Assembly: GCA_026419835.1 (NCBI GenBank)
Contig: JAOAKQ010000002.1
Coordinates: forward strand, 1 to 64,000
Length of the DNA: 64,000 bases
Origin: Sulfolobales archaeon
GTDB taxonomy: Archaea; Thermoproteota; Thermoprotei_A; Sulfolobales; NBVN01
Reading direction: 5' to 3'
Shown: one piece after another, positions 35,020-44,151 of the stretch
Layout: each line of letters starts with the position of its first letter
Position numbering within the stretch: position 1 is the stretch's first letter
Notes under the pieces: generated by a model
The model's database searches: none
Told to the model about the DNA's origin: nothing
Seen by the model: the letters and a program-made list of their open reading frames with translations, nothing else
Program-made: the position numbers and the translations under genes

Positions 35020-35337
35020 CTACCTCACCTCCTCCACCATAGCTATAGCCTTAACTGGGCACTCCTCAGCACAGATACCGCAGCCCTTGCAGTAGTCGTA
35101 ATCGATAGCGTACATTACCTTATATGCTTTACCGGACCTGGAGGTATACGGCTGGTCTAGCTCAACAATAGCCGGCTCCGGGCAGTAGGTCCAGCAAATC
35201 CTACACCTAACGCACTTATCCTGGTCTATAACGGGTTTCAGAACCCTCCAGCTAGCGGTTTTGTACCTAACTGAAGACCCGGGTTCGAGTATGACGGCAC
35301 CTCTAGGTAGCTCCCTCCAGCCTGGTAGCGCAGACAT
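35020..35337 (-). CDS. porD: pyruvate:ferredoxin oxidoreductase delta subunit (2x[4Fe-4S])
   Basis: This 105-residue polyferredoxin has two complete cluster motifs: CVRCRICWTYCPEP near residues 42-55 and CKGCGICAEECPVKA near 84-98. It links the catalytic subunits to the external ferredoxin. It directly abuts the gamma gene on one side and porA on the other. Length and order match other archaeal POR delta subunits. The ATG is at 35337. Confidence 0.93.
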   Translation of the reverse strand: MSALPGWRELPRGAVILEPGSSVRYKTASWRVLKPVIDQDKCVRCRICWTYCPEPAIVELDQPYTSRSGKAYKVMYAIDYDYCKGCGICAEECPVKAIAMVEEVR

Positions 35338-35886
35338 CTACCCCACCTCCGTTAACTCGAAAGCTTTCCTCAGAACCAGCTCGTTGAGTGACGCTAGTCT
35401 AGCACCAAACCTAGACCTAACAGCATCGACCAAGTGCTCGAGGTCCACCAACCTAGAGGCGGCTGCGAGAGCTGCCGTCATCGCCGTATTCACAATCGGT
35501 AGCCTAAAGACGTCTAGAGCGATCTTAGTAGCGTTGATAGCTGCGTACATGTAGTCCCGGCCTAGGATTTCGGCTAGTTCGCTCGGCTTTCTGACGGTGT
35601 TAGCTACGACTAGCCCCCCCTTCTTCAACCCGTATAGTACTTCACGACCTACCATACTCGAGTCTAAGACGACTACGATATCTGGGTTTAGAACCGGTGA
35701 CCTATCGTATACGACCTTCTCAGCTATTCTATTGTAAGCGGTTACCGGGGCTCCTCTTCTCTCAGCACCGAACTCTGGGAAGGCTAGTGCGTAGTATCCT
35801 TTAAGTATAGAGGCGTGTGCTACTAGTTCAGCAGCCGTTACAGCTCCCTGCCCCCCTCTTCCATGCCACCTAACCTCCACCAACAC
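35338..35886 (-). CDS. porG: pyruvate:ferredoxin oxidoreductase gamma subunit
   Basis: This 182-residue subunit opens with EVRWHGRGGQGAVTAAELVA and continues with FPEFGAERRGAPVTAYNRI, both hallmarks of the POR/VOR gamma domain. It is first in the operon porG-porD-porA-porB. The start is GTG at 35886, with a GGAG sequence a few bases upstream and a TATA-like TATTTTAG near 35917-35924. The unusually structured spacer upstream (35887-36129) may contain regulatory elements for it. Confidence 0.93.
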   Translation of the reverse strand: MLVEVRWHGRGGQGAVTAAELVAHASILKGYYALAFPEFGAERRGAPVTAYNRIAEKVVYDRSPVLNPDIVVVLDSSMVGREVLYGLKKGGLVVANTVRKPSELAEILGRDYMYAAINATKIALDVFRLPIVNTAMTAALAAASRLVDLEHLVDAVRSRFGARLASLNELVLRKAFELTEVG

Positions 35887-35964
35887 CGCACGATCTCCAA
35901 GACATCTACTGCGATAGCTAAAATACTCGAAACCTGAACGTACTCCCAGGAACTGTGCTGAGGT

Positions 35965-35988
35965 AGTGCTTCGCCTACTTCAAGCACT
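35965..35988. repeat. inverted repeat, stem-loop 1 of the por/uS7 spacer
   Basis: AGTGCTT at 35965-35971 pairs perfectly with AAGCACT at 35982-35988 around a 10-nt loop. It lies upstream of the por operon promoter region, on either strand. Confidence 0.45.
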
Positions 35989-36012
35989 ATATACTTACGT
36001 ACTGAAGGCCAT

Positions 36013-36038
36013 ACTACGCAGGTGAGTGGCTGCGTAGT
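36013..36038. repeat. inverted repeat, stem-loop 2 of the por/uS7 spacer
   Basis: ACTACGCAG at 36013-36021 and CTGCGTAGT at 36030-36038 form a perfect 9-bp stem with an 8-nt loop. It could be part of a small RNA, a processing signal or an operator. It lies between uS7 (ending at 36130) and porG. Confidence 0.5.
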
Positions 36039-36084
36039 TGCGGGGACTATATTTCGTGGAGAGCTCTGGGTGTAGAAGAATGCT

Positions 36085-36116
36085 TACCTAGGTAGCTCAT
36101 CCAGGGTAGCGCTACC
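36085..36116. repeat. palindrome pair just past the uS7 stop
   Basis: TACCTAGGTA at 36085-36094 is a perfect 10-bp palindrome, and GGTAGCGCTACC at 36105-36116 a perfect 12-bp one. The second is 14 nt past the uS7 stop on the minus strand. They also share GGTAGC as a direct repeat (36091-36096 and 36105-36110). A protein-binding site or RNA hairpin is possible. Confidence 0.45.
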
Positions 36117-36129
36117 GGAGGGTCTTCGG

Positions 36130-36717
36130 CTATCTAGAGCTTAGAGCTATTCTCTCTATTTCCTCCTTCCTAGAGATCGAGTAGCTTCTGGAGTCGTTGT
36201 TAGCCGCTAGAATTATCTCGTCTGCGAGGCACTCAGCTATGTGCTTAGTAGATTTAAAGGAGGCTATTCTAGCACCCTCCGTTAGGAACCTCAGTGCTAG
36301 GTCTACTCTCCTTAGGGGAGACACGTCTACAGCAACGTGGTATATTATGCCTCCGTACATTATTCTCGTAGTTTCCTCCCTGGGCGCGCTGTTCTCTATA
36401 GCTCTTACGAGAACCTGCAGAGGGTTCTGACCGGTCTTCTCATTTATTATATCGAAAGCTACCTTAACGATGTTGTACGCTAGGTGCTTCTTACCGGTAC
36501 TTCTACCGGGCCTCATGAGCTTATTCATCAGCCTCTCGACTACCGGGACCTCCGACTTAGCGAATCTTCGGTGCTCGTGTCTTCCACCGGTGTGCGGTAC
36601 GTAGTGCGGCTTTAGACATATGTACTTCTTTAAGCTCGGGTCTCTCGTCTGGACGTTCACGTAGTCCCACTTACCGAATAGTTTTATCTCCGAGGGAGTG
36701 ATCGCCGTACCGCTCAT
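36130..36717 (-). CDS. rps7: small ribosomal subunit protein uS7
   Basis: This 195-residue protein is archaeal S7, which organises the 3' major domain of 16S rRNA. Diagnostic segments are the [21 protein letters not shown] block (in pieces), [55 protein letters not shown] and [24 protein letters not shown] near the C-terminus. The ATG at 36717 has a clear TATA box 32-42 nt upstream. It is not near S12 or elongation factor genes in this window. Confidence 0.95.
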   Translation of the reverse strand: MSGTAITPSEIKLFGKWDYVNVQTRDPSLKKYICLKPHYVPHTGGRHEHRRFAKSEVPVVERLMNKLMRPGRSTGKKHLAYNIVKVAFDIINEKTGQNPLQVLVRAIENSAPREETTRIMYGGIIYHVAVDVSPLRRVDLALRFLTEGARIASFKSTKHIAECLADEIILAANNDSRSYSISRKEEIERIALSSR

Positions 36718-36748
36718 ATAGACGCCTCAACCTCTAGTGCCCCGGAGC

Positions 36749-36758
36749 TTTTAAAATT
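36749..36758 (-). promoter_or_regulatory. TATA box of uS7
   Basis: AATTTTAAAA on the minus strand lies 32-42 nt before the ATG at 36717, which would give a leader of about 10 nt. It also overlaps the start of the spacer after the upstream gene's stop at 36758. Confidence 0.45.
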
Positions 36759-37315
36759 CACAACCTCACACCAATAGCTTTAGCGCAGGAAGAGATCGTT
36801 CGAGAGAGTTCGTCCGGTACGGACATGACCTTGCTCAGAGTTAAACTGTAGATCGCTGCGCTACTCGCTATTTCACCAGGGTTTGCGTAGCGGAGGATTT
36901 GAGTACTCTTTCCTAGAGATACCGCAATGGAGTCCCCCGCTACCTCGATGGATAAACCTCCGTAGGATATCTTAACTGAGTCATCGCTCGCTGAGTAGGA
37001 GACAATTCTGAGAGGTTTGAACTTAATGAATGTAGAGCTACTCCGAGTTTTAATAAGAATGCTCTCACCGCAGACCTTCCTGTAGCCTAGCTCCAGACCT
37101 ACGGAAGCTTCTAGAGCGGATAGACTTCTCACGGTAGCCGCTACCTTGTTCAGCAACTCGTAGAGAGCGTCGAATGCGGCAGTTCTAGATTTCGGAAGCT
37201 CTCTCATAGACCTACTTCTCAAATCATCGAACTGCGCTATGCGCCCCTCCAGTACGCTCAGGGCGTTTCTAAAGCTCACGCGCTTCACCTCGCACCTAGA
37301 ACCAGATGCTGGCAA
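36758..37315 (-). CDS. protein of unknown function
   Basis: This protein of up to 185 residues is not recognised. Residues about 10-75 form two long helices, followed by a beta-rich part (about 85-140), then a helical tail. The TTG at 37315 is only a few bases from the TATA-like CTTAAAAAC (37319-37326), so GTG at 37288 (MKRVSFRNAL) is the likelier start. That would give 176 residues. It is divergent from pyrG and upstream of uS7. A role in translation is only guessed from the neighbour. Confidence 0.55.
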   Translation of the reverse strand: MPASGSRCEVKRVSFRNALSVLEGRIAQFDDLRSRSMRELPKSRTAAFDALYELLNKVAATVRSLSALEASVGLELGYRKVCGESILIKTRSSSTFIKFKPLRIVSYSASDDSVKISYGGLSIEVAGDSIAVSLGKSTQILRYANPGEIASSAAIYSLTLSKVMSVPDELSRTISSCAKAIGVRL

Positions 37316-37318
37316 GTG

Positions 37319-37326
37319 TTTTTAAG
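37319..37326. promoter_or_regulatory. TATA-like box between pyrG and an unknown gene
   Basis: TTTTTAAG lies 31-38 nt before the pyrG GTG at 37357 on the plus strand. Its complement is about the same distance from the GTG at 37288 on the minus strand. Confidence 0.4.
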
Positions 37327-37356
37327 TGTACGTACTCCAGATAGTAGTGCGGGCTA

Positions 37357-38949
37357 GTGGCTAAGTACGTATTCGTAACCGGGGGCGTTCTATCCGGTCT
37401 CGGAAAGGGAATTATCACAGCATCGATAGGGCTACTACTGAAGAGCATGGGCTACTCGGTAACCGCCATTAAGATAGACCCCTACGTTAACGTAGACGCG
37501 GGGACCATGAATCCGTACATGCACGGCGAGGTTTTCGTTACGGACGACGGGGGTGAAACGGACCTAGACCTAGGGCACTACGAGAGATTTCTAGATGTGA
37601 ACTTGAGTAGGGACCACAACATAACCACCGGTAAGGTGTACATGGAGGTAATAACCAGGGAGAGGAGAGGCGACTACCTAGGTCAGACCGTGCAGATAAT
37701 TCCCCACGTAACGGACGAGATTAAGCAGAAGATTAGGGATGTAGCTAGGAAGACCTCGGCCGACGTAGTTCTCGTCGAGGTAGGGGGTACTGTCGGGGAT
37801 ATTGAGGGTCTTCCTTTTCTAGAAGCGGCTAGGCAGATGAGGCTGGAGGAGGGGTCTGCGAACGCACTATTCGTTCACGTAGTTCTAGTACCTAAGTTAT
37901 CGACTACCGGGGAGTTTAAGACTAAGCCAGCTCAGCACAGCTTCCAGGAGCTTAGGAGGATAGGTATACAGCCGGATGTAATAGTAGCTAGGTCTGAGAG
38001 TCCTCTAGCTCCGAGTGTTGTAGGTAAGCTAGCTCTCTTCGGTAACGTCGGCATGGACGAGGTTGTGAACAGCTACGACGTCGACCCCGTCTACGATGTT
38101 CCGATAGTACTTAGAGAGCAGGGACTCGATAGAATTCTCGCGCGCAAGCTATTTCTCGAGTACAGAACTCCAGACTTAGGTAAGTGGATCGAGTTCGTTG
38201 AGAAGTACGGGAGTGCTTCTAAGACAGTGAACGTCGCAATGGTCGGTAAGTACACAGCACTTCACGATAGCTACCTATCCATAGTAGAGGCGTTGAAGCA
38301 CGCCGGAGCTCACCTGGGGGTTAGACCGAGACTGGTGTGGGTTGAGTCTACGGACGTAGAGAGGGGTAGGGTGGACGTCGAGAGCGTTGTGGGGAGTGTC
38401 GATGGAGCGGTAGTACTTCCGGGCTTCGGGTCTAGGGGTGTTGAAGGTAAGATAGCGGTAATTAGAGCGCTTAGAGAAGCGGAGAAGCCCGTGCTGGGCA
38501 TATGCTACGGCCTGCAGCTCATGGTTGTTGAGTTCGCTAGGAACGTCCTAGGTCTTGAGAAAGCTAACACTACCGAGGTAGACCCGAGCACACCGCACCC
38601 CGTGGTTGACCTGCTGGAGATCCAGAAGTCCGTGGTGGTTAAGGGTGGGTCTATGAGGCTGGGGGCTCTCCCCATTAAGATAGCTGCCGGAACTCTAGCG
38701 TACAGAATCTACGGTGCGGACCTCGTCTACGAGCGCCATAGGCATAGGTACCACATAAATCCGCACTACCTAGATAAGTTCGAATCATCGGGCTACGTAG
38801 TTAGTGGTGAGAGCCCAGAGGGCTACCCGGAGATCATGGAGCTCTCGAACCACAGATTCTACTTCGGAACTCAAGCGCACCCGGAGTTTAAGAGCAGGCC
38901 CCTCCGCCCATCACCAGTGTTCGTCGAGTTCGTGAAGTCCTTAATCTAG
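37357..38949 (+). CDS. pyrG: CTP synthase (glutamine-hydrolysing)
   Basis: This 530-residue enzyme makes CTP from UTP, ATP and glutamine. The synthetase domain opens with [16 protein letters not shown] and includes [13 protein letters not shown] and [23 protein letters not shown]. The C-terminal class I glutamine amidotransferase has the nucleophile in [12 protein letters not shown] (Cys near residue 384) and the His/Glu pair in [13 protein letters not shown]. The start is GTG at 37357. It precedes the TatD-like gene by 12 nt. Confidence 0.96.
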   Translation: MAKYVFVTGGVLSGLGKGIITASIGLLLKSMGYSVTAIKIDPYVNVDAGTMNPYMHGEVFVTDDGGETDLDLGHYERFLDVNLSRDHNITTGKVYMEVITRERRGDYLGQTVQIIPHVTDEIKQKIRDVARKTSADVVLVEVGGTVGDIEGLPFLEAARQMRLEEGSANALFVHVVLVPKLSTTGEFKTKPAQHSFQELRRIGIQPDVIVARSESPLAPSVVGKLALFGNVGMDEVVNSYDVDPVYDVPIVLREQGLDRILARKLFLEYRTPDLGKWIEFVEKYGSASKTVNVAMVGKYTALHDSYLSIVEALKHAGAHLGVRPRLVWVESTDVERGRVDVESVVGSVDGAVVLPGFGSRGVEGKIAVIRALREAEKPVLGICYGLQLMVVEFARNVLGLEKANTTEVDPSTPHPVVDLLEIQKSVVVKGGSMRLGALPIKIAAGTLAYRIYGADLVYERHRHRYHINPHYLDKFESSGYVVSGESPEGYPEIMELSNHRFYFGTQAHPEFKSRPLRPSPVFVEFVKSLI

Positions 38950-38961
38950 GTCGGGGCTCGG

Positions 38962-39819
38962 GTGCTTTCCTTGGTTGAGTGGTTCGTGGATTCGCACGCT
39001 CACGCATCACCACTAGGTCTAGGGTATGAGGAGGTCGTTAGGAGATTTAAGCAAGCTGGTGGAAAGCTCATAGTGCTAGTTCAGCTTACCCCGGGTAGCT
39101 ACGGATTTGAAAGCAATCTCGAGGGAGTAGTTAGGTCTCTCGAAGTTCACGTAGGTCTCTGCGGTAGAGTTAGGAGCGAGTACGGCAGTGTACTCTGCTT
39201 CGGGGGTCTGCATCCTGCGGTAGCTGATAGACTCGCTAGAAGCTCCAAGAGCGTGGACTGGGTGCTCGCTGAAATAGAGAGGAACTACATGAGGAAGCTC
39301 AGGGACATACTCATCGGCGGACTCCTGGATGGTTTGGGGGAGTTCGGTAGACCGCACTACCCCGCGCCACCGGAGTCTTGGGCTCTCAACGAGCTCCTCC
39401 TAGTTAAGAGCTTAGAGCTAGCTAGAGACCTAGATAAACCTGTTCACGTACATAGCGAAAACTCCGGGTTGGTAACTCTCGAGAGTCTGAAGTTCTTCGT
39501 AGACAAGGTCGGCGTACCACGCAGAAGGGTCCTCGTACACCACGTACCTCCATCCCAAGTACCTATCTACTCTAGAGAAGGTTTCTACGTAAGCGTAGTT
39601 GGGAAGCTGGAGGTCGCTAGATCTGTAGGCTCCGAGTGCTCCAACGTACTAGTAGAGAGTGACTACCTGGACGACCCTAGAAGACCCGGGGCCGTTGCGT
39701 ATCCTTGGGAAATCAGGCGCGAGGTTCTTAAGGCCGTAGAGGAGGGCTCTATTTCTGAACATTGCGGTTCGAGAATACTCGCACTGAATCCGGCCGAGTT
39801 CTACGGCACTACCGGCTAG
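38962..39819 (+). CDS. TatD-fold metal-dependent hydrolase (archaeal COG1099-like)
   Basis: This 285-residue TIM-barrel hydrolase has the opening metal motif FVDSHAHASP (residues about 8-17), a Glu in GLGEFGRPH, KPVHVHSENSG with a metal His, RVLVHHVPP, and the final catalytic Asp in LVESDYLDDPRRPG. These match the archaeal TatD-related group; proteins of this fold are DNases or other phosphoesterases, so the substrate is uncertain. The start is GTG at 38962, 12 nt after pyrG, so the two are likely co-transcribed. Confidence 0.75.
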   Translation: MLSLVEWFVDSHAHASPLGLGYEEVVRRFKQAGGKLIVLVQLTPGSYGFESNLEGVVRSLEVHVGLCGRVRSEYGSVLCFGGLHPAVADRLARSSKSVDWVLAEIERNYMRKLRDILIGGLLDGLGEFGRPHYPAPPESWALNELLLVKSLELARDLDKPVHVHSENSGLVTLESLKFFVDKVGVPRRRVLVHHVPPSQVPIYSREGFYVSVVGKLEVARSVGSECSNVLVESDYLDDPRRPGAVAYPWEIRREVLKAVEEGSISEHCGSRILALNPAEFYGTTG

Positions 39820-39853
39820 TGCTTATATATCCATAGCTACCTCAGCTAGGGGA

Positions 39854-40069
39854 TTGAAGATAGGGGTAGTCTCCGAGAGAACGCCAGCGGTAGTAGACTC
39901 GTGCCACCCTCCGATATGTAGTAGCTGCGGTAGGTTGGTAGAGCCCTACGCTAGAGCCGTTAGATTCAACTGCCCGAACTGCGGTAAGTCCACTATATGG
40001 CGCTGCGAGAAGTGCAGAAAGCTAGCTCTCCACTACAAGTGCCCGTCCTGCGGGTTCGAAGGACCGTAG
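39854..40069 (+). CDS. Zn-ribbon RNA-binding protein (COG2888-like)
   Basis: This 71-residue protein has four CxxC knuckles: CSSCGR, CPNCG, CEKC and CPSCG. The central ARAVRFNCPNCGKSTIWRCEKC and final YKCPSCGFEGP are nearly the consensus of the archaeal Zn-ribbon family COG2888, proposed to be RNA-binding and translation-linked. The start is TTG at 39854; the first about 18 residues are unlike the family and might not be translated. It directly precedes aEF1-beta with no spacer, a linkage that fits a translation role. Confidence 0.82.
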   Translation: MKIGVVSERTPAVVDSCHPPICSSCGRLVEPYARAVRFNCPNCGKSTIWRCEKCRKLALHYKCPSCGFEGP

Positions 40070-40357
40070 GTGGTTGCCGTGGGTAGGGTGGTAGTAGCCG
40101 TTAGAGTTAACCCTCTGAGCGATGAGGTAGACCTGGAGGAGCTCACCACTAGAATAAGACGTTCTCTACCACCTCAGTACGAGTTCCTGAAGTCCGAGAA
40201 GTTCTACATAGCATTCGGACTCTACGGTTTGAGAGTGTACGTAGCAATGCCTGAGGAATACGAGGGCGGGACCTACGAACTGGAGAATGTCTTGAGTGGA
40301 GTTGAGGGAGTTGCTTCAGTAGACATAGAGTACGTTACGAGACTATTCACCGAGTAG
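40070..40357 (+). CDS. ef1b: translation elongation factor 1-beta (aEF1B)
   Basis: This 95-residue protein has the size and pattern of archaeal EF1-beta, the guanine nucleotide exchange factor of aEF1A: VAVRVNPLSDEVDLEELTTRI, FIAFGLYGL-like strand (YIAFGLYGLRVYVAMPEE) and a final VEGVASVDIEYVTRLF. The GTG at 40070 comes right after the stop of the Zn-ribbon gene; an in-frame GTG at 40079 is another possibility. Confidence 0.9.
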   Translation: MVAVGRVVVAVRVNPLSDEVDLEELTTRIRRSLPPQYEFLKSEKFYIAFGLYGLRVYVAMPEEYEGGTYELENVLSGVEGVASVDIEYVTRLFTE

Positions 40358-40439
40358 TGTAGTTTTGCGCGATGCGTTAAGTAGCACTAGCGTGAACCCC
40401 GCCTTTCTTAAGGTAGTGATGCAACTCTATAGGTGGTTG

Positions 40440-40447
40440 TTTTATAT
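40440..40447 (+). promoter_or_regulatory. TATA box of valS
   Basis: TTTTATAT lies 30-37 nt before the GTG at 40477. An AAGGAG sequence sits almost directly at the start codon (40470-40475), unusually close for a ribosome-binding site. Confidence 0.45.
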
Positions 40448-40476
40448 GCCTCAACTTATTGAATTAGGGAAGGAGT

Positions 40477-42903
40477 GTGGGTAGAGTTGGAGTAATTAGG
40501 TGGAGACCTGAGGAAGAACTGAAGCTTCTAGACCTGTGGGAGAAGGAGGGGCTCTACGGAGAGGAGGTGGACCTAGCTCAAGACGAGAACTACGTTGTTA
40601 TAGATACCCCGCCACCCTACCCATCGGGACCTTGGGGGGTTGCTCAAGCTGCGCACTACGCTCAGATAGATATGGTCGCTAGAGCTCTGAGACTACTGGG
40701 CTACAAGGTTCTAGTGCCTTTCTATGCAGATAGAAACGGCCTACCGACGGAGGTAGCGGCTGAGAAAACCTATGGGGTGGTAGCTCACGAACTCGTTAAG
40801 ACCGCCGAAGGTAGGGAGAGGTTCCTGAAGATGGTTTCGGATCTTCTAGATAAGAATGAGGCGGCCCTGGTATCTATATGGAGAAGACTCGGGTGCCTAT
40901 TCCACTACTGGCGCGACGGTACTGACTCCCCTAGGTATAGAGCTGTAACTCAAGCAACTTTCATAGAGCTCTGGAGGAGGGGGCTGATATACAGAGATAC
41001 GAAGCCGGTTCAGTGGTGTCCTAGGTGTAGAACTTCCCTCGCAGAAGCGGAGATCGATTCCGTAGAAGAGAGGGGGGAGATGTACTACATAAAGTTCGGA
41101 GTTCTCGAAACCGGCGAGAGCATCGTTATAGCTACTACGAGACCGGAGCTTCTAGCGGCGTGCGGTGCCGTTATCTACAACCCTAGAGACGGTCGGTACA
41201 CACACCTCGGTGGAAAGCACGCGGTAGTACCGCTGTACGGGCACTCAGTACCTATAGTACCTCACGAAATGGCTAGAGTTGAGTACGGTACTGGCTTAGC
41301 TATGATGTGCTCGTACGGAGATGTAAGGGACTTGATGTTCTTCAGGGAAACCGGAATCAAGCCTAGAGTAGTCGTAGAGAAGGACGGCACCATGGGCCCC
41401 GGCGCTGGGCCGGTGGCCGGTCTGAAGATTGCTGAGGCTAGGAGGAGGATCGCTGAGCTACTCGAGGAGAGAGGTCTCCTAGCGAAGAGAGAGGAGATCG
41501 TTCACGAAGTCCCGGCGTGCTGGAGGTGCAAGACCCCCGTTGAGATCGTGCACGTGGAGGAGTTCTTCCTAAACCAGCTCGACTTCAAGGACAAGGTGCT
41601 GGAGGTATCTGACCTAATGGAGTTCTACCCGGAGGAGCATAAGGAGAGGCTTGTTCAGTGGGTTAGATCCCTGTCCATGGACTGGCCTATTTCTAGAACT
41701 AGGTACTACGGAACTGAGGTCCCTATGTGGACTTGCTCTAAGTGCGGCTACGTAGTACTCCCAGAGCCCGGGAGCTACGTAAGACCTTGGAAAGACCCGC
41801 CGCCGGTGGAGAAGTGCCCGGCTTGCGGAGCTCCCAGGGGGAGCATCGTCGGCGAGAGCAGGGTTCTCGATACCTGGTTCGACTCCTCGATAACCGTTCT
41901 CTACGTAACTAACTGGCTTAAAGACCCCGAGGCGGCTTCTAGAGCTCTATCCAGAGCTCTAAGACCCCAGGGCTACGACATAATTAGGACGTGGCTCTAC
42001 TACACGATTCTGAGAGTCTGGATGCTCACTGGTAGACCCCCGTTCAGGTGGGTTAGGATAACCGGCATGGGCTTAGACGAGAAGGGTAGAGCTATGCACA
42101 AGTCTCTGGGGAACGTAATATACCCGGAGCCCTTCCTGGAGAGGTACGGAGCCGACGCCTTCAGATTCTGGTCTGCCGTCGCTAGTAAGCTGGGTAGTGA
42201 CTACAGGTGGTCTGAAGCTACTGTTAGGTCCGGCCTCCTCTTCTCCACCAAGATACTCAACATAGCTAGGTTCGTGACGTCCTTCGAAGAGCCCACTCAG
42301 CGGGTGGATCTGAGGGCTTTAGATAGAGCTATGATAGCCTACGCGGTCAAGGTGGCTAGGGAGGTCTTGGATAGCTACCGGAAGCAGGACGTCTACGAGC
42401 CGACCCTCAAGCTCTACCACCTAATATGGGATGTCTTCGCCTCCAACTACATCGAGATGGTGAAGCCCAGAGTGTACAGGAAGTTTGCCTATAGCGATAG
42501 CGAGGTCGGTGGAGCTATCTTCACTCTCCACAGAGTTCTGAGGCTATCGCTCAAGCTGCTATCTCCAGTAATGCCGTTTACCACTGACTACGTGTGGAGA
42601 GCTCTCGAAAACCGCTCGATAGCTAGGGAGAGAGTGAGTGAGGGGGATCTCGAAGACTTCGGAGGTAGTGCCGAGCTCATGGAGAGAGTCACCGAGGTTA
42701 ACTCAGCCGTTTGGAAGTGGAAGAAGGAGAGGGGTATGAGGTTAAGCGAGAGAGTTAATGGAGTACTATACGTTCCGGAGGAGCTTCGGAGCGTACTGGA
42801 GGACTTGAAGAACTTCCACGGATTTAGAGATGTCTCAGTAGGTAAGCCGGAGAGCTGGGACTTCGACCTAGGTGGAGGTGTTTACGTAAAGCTAGGTTGG
42901 TGA
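40477..42903 (+). CDS. valS: valyl-tRNA synthetase, archaeal type
   Basis: This 808-residue class I synthetase matches archaeal ValRS. Blocks seen are DTPPPYPSG near 51, ADRNGLPTEV, the editing domain TTRPELLAACGAV, two Cys-rich zinc sites (CPRC near 184 and CSKCG/CPACG near 430-465), SRTRYYGTEVPMW, VLDTWFDSSIT, and the KMSKS-equivalent MHKSLGN. The HIGH-equivalent reads GVAQ (after PSGPW), lacking the first His and the Gly expected there, which is odd for an active enzyme. The anticodon-binding domain follows. IleRS or LeuRS are less likely given the spacing. The start is GTG at 40477. The next gene follows after 1 nt. Confidence 0.87.
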   Translation: MGRVGVIRWRPEEELKLLDLWEKEGLYGEEVDLAQDENYVVIDTPPPYPSGPWGVAQAAHYAQIDMVARALRLLGYKVLVPFYADRNGLPTEVAAEKTYGVVAHELVKTAEGRERFLKMVSDLLDKNEAALVSIWRRLGCLFHYWRDGTDSPRYRAVTQATFIELWRRGLIYRDTKPVQWCPRCRTSLAEAEIDSVEERGEMYYIKFGVLETGESIVIATTRPELLAACGAVIYNPRDGRYTHLGGKHAVVPLYGHSVPIVPHEMARVEYGTGLAMMCSYGDVRDLMFFRETGIKPRVVVEKDGTMGPGAGPVAGLKIAEARRRIAELLEERGLLAKREEIVHEVPACWRCKTPVEIVHVEEFFLNQLDFKDKVLEVSDLMEFYPEEHKERLVQWVRSLSMDWPISRTRYYGTEVPMWTCSKCGYVVLPEPGSYVRPWKDPPPVEKCPACGAPRGSIVGESRVLDTWFDSSITVLYVTNWLKDPEAASRALSRALRPQGYDIIRTWLYYTILRVWMLTGRPPFRWVRITGMGLDEKGRAMHKSLGNVIYPEPFLERYGADAFRFWSAVASKLGSDYRWSEATVRSGLLFSTKILNIARFVTSFEEPTQRVDLRALDRAMIAYAVKVAREVLDSYRKQDVYEPTLKLYHLIWDVFASNYIEMVKPRVYRKFAYSDSEVGGAIFTLHRVLRLSLKLLSPVMPFTTDYVWRALENRSIARERVSEGDLEDFGGSAELMERVTEVNSAVWKWKKERGMRLSERVNGVLYVPEELRSVLEDLKNFHGFRDVSVGKPESWDFDLGGGVYVKLGW

Positions 42904-42904
42904 G

Positions 42905-44077
42905 TTGAAGAAGAGTTTTAGAGAAGTCGACCTACTAGCCCAGGTTCTATACGAGGTTGTAGAGAGGAGGAGGTCTCTAGACGCAACCTTCAAGAATGTC
43001 TGTAGAAGAATGCGAGTAGGTTCTCTAGAAGAACGCGAGGAGCTCTACGCAAAGTGCAGAAAGCTGGTCTCAGACTACGTGAAGCTTAGGTGCGTAGCTG
43101 GGAGGGGGAGACTCAGCTACAGGCGATTAGCGAGAATGTGGCTAGCGGGTGTCGGCGAGCTACCTGCGGAACCCTACTGCAGGCTCTCTGTGAGTAGGTG
43201 GCTCTACGATAGGCTGGTGAACTTGCTGAGTGCTGGTGAAGTCGAGGAGCTCCTCAGGTCCTTCGAGGAGAGACTTCTCTGGTTGAGGTTGAACTGGCTT
43301 AGAGCTCCTGAGGAGAGAGTACTTAGAGAACTGGAGACCGAGGGATTGGAGTTCGAGGTCCACCCGAAGATTCCGTACATGGTCAGAGTCCTTAGGTCTC
43401 CGAAGCCCTTGAGATTCCTGAGGTCCGTGAAGGAGTTCAGGGTCATCCCCCAGGACCTAGCTTCAGCCGTCTGCGTGGAGTTCATGGATCTAGGTCCCGG
43501 CGATGTTGTCGTGGATATGTGCGCCGCTCCGGGGCTCAAGACCTCCCTCATAGCTATGCTTGAAGATAGTGCGAAGGTGATGGCTTTCGATGTATCTGCG
43601 GAGAGAGTTAGGAGAATGAAGTACCTGCTGAGGAAGGCGGGGGTTCAGGATCACAGAGTCCAGCTAATTGTTGCCGACTCCAGGTGGGTCAACCTATTTC
43701 ACCGAGTAGATAGGGTTCTCCTAGACGCACCCTGCAGTAACTCGGGGTCTATAGGTAAGAACCCGGCTATAAAGGCTACCCTGGAAGCTGGTGATGTAGC
43801 TAGCTACAGCAAGCAGCAGCTAGAGCTCCTGCTGAAGTCTGTTGAGCTATCTGAGAGCATTGTTTACTCGACATGCTCACTACTTCCTGAGGAAGGTGAG
43901 GAGGTAGTGGAGAGAGCGCTAGGAGTAGCTTCACTAGGGGTGAGCATCCCACCTAGATTCAGGGGGTTCTGCCGCTCGGGATACCCTCAGTACGGCGTTA
44001 GCGGTAGTGTGTGCAGGCTCTTTCCACATACCCATAGCTCGGAGGGCTTCTTCATAGCTAAGCTCGAGGTGAAGTAG
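42905..44077 (+). CDS. NSUN/RsmB-type RNA cytosine-C5 methyltransferase
   Basis: This 390-residue enzyme has an N-terminal helical NusB-like domain (about residues 1-135) and a Rossmann methyltransferase with DVVVDMCAAPGLKTSLIA near 205. Both catalytic cysteines are seen: LLDAPCSNSG and YSTCSLLPEEGE. The final HTHSSEGFFIAKL is typical. It differs from the 12002-13171 paralogue in having no PUA domain; an rRNA target is inferred from similarity to RsmB. The start is TTG at 42905, just after valS, so co-transcription is likely. Confidence 0.87.
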   Translation: MKKSFREVDLLAQVLYEVVERRRSLDATFKNVCRRMRVGSLEEREELYAKCRKLVSDYVKLRCVAGRGRLSYRRLARMWLAGVGELPAEPYCRLSVSRWLYDRLVNLLSAGEVEELLRSFEERLLWLRLNWLRAPEERVLRELETEGLEFEVHPKIPYMVRVLRSPKPLRFLRSVKEFRVIPQDLASAVCVEFMDLGPGDVVVDMCAAPGLKTSLIAMLEDSAKVMAFDVSAERVRRMKYLLRKAGVQDHRVQLIVADSRWVNLFHRVDRVLLDAPCSNSGSIGKNPAIKATLEAGDVASYSKQQLELLLKSVELSESIVYSTCSLLPEEGEEVVERALGVASLGVSIPPRFRGFCRSGYPQYGVSGSVCRLFPHTHSSEGFFIAKLEVK

Positions 44078-44151
44078 TTAGAAGATGACGCGTAATACGG
44101 TAGATGCGGGGTCTTTGAACTAGCTGAGCGCGTGTTTTCGCTAGTAAGGGA

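Noticed and set aside
40477-42903. Reading this synthetase as LeuRS or IleRS
   Set aside because: The pattern SRTRYYGTEVPMW, VLDTWFDSSIT and MHKSLGN with its spacing and the short editing domain fits archaeal ValRS better.
44084-44131. Possible C/D box small RNA before the mutase operon (AGATGAC and CTGA)
   Set aside because: The C box is poor and no internal D' and C' pair is seen, so chance is more likely.
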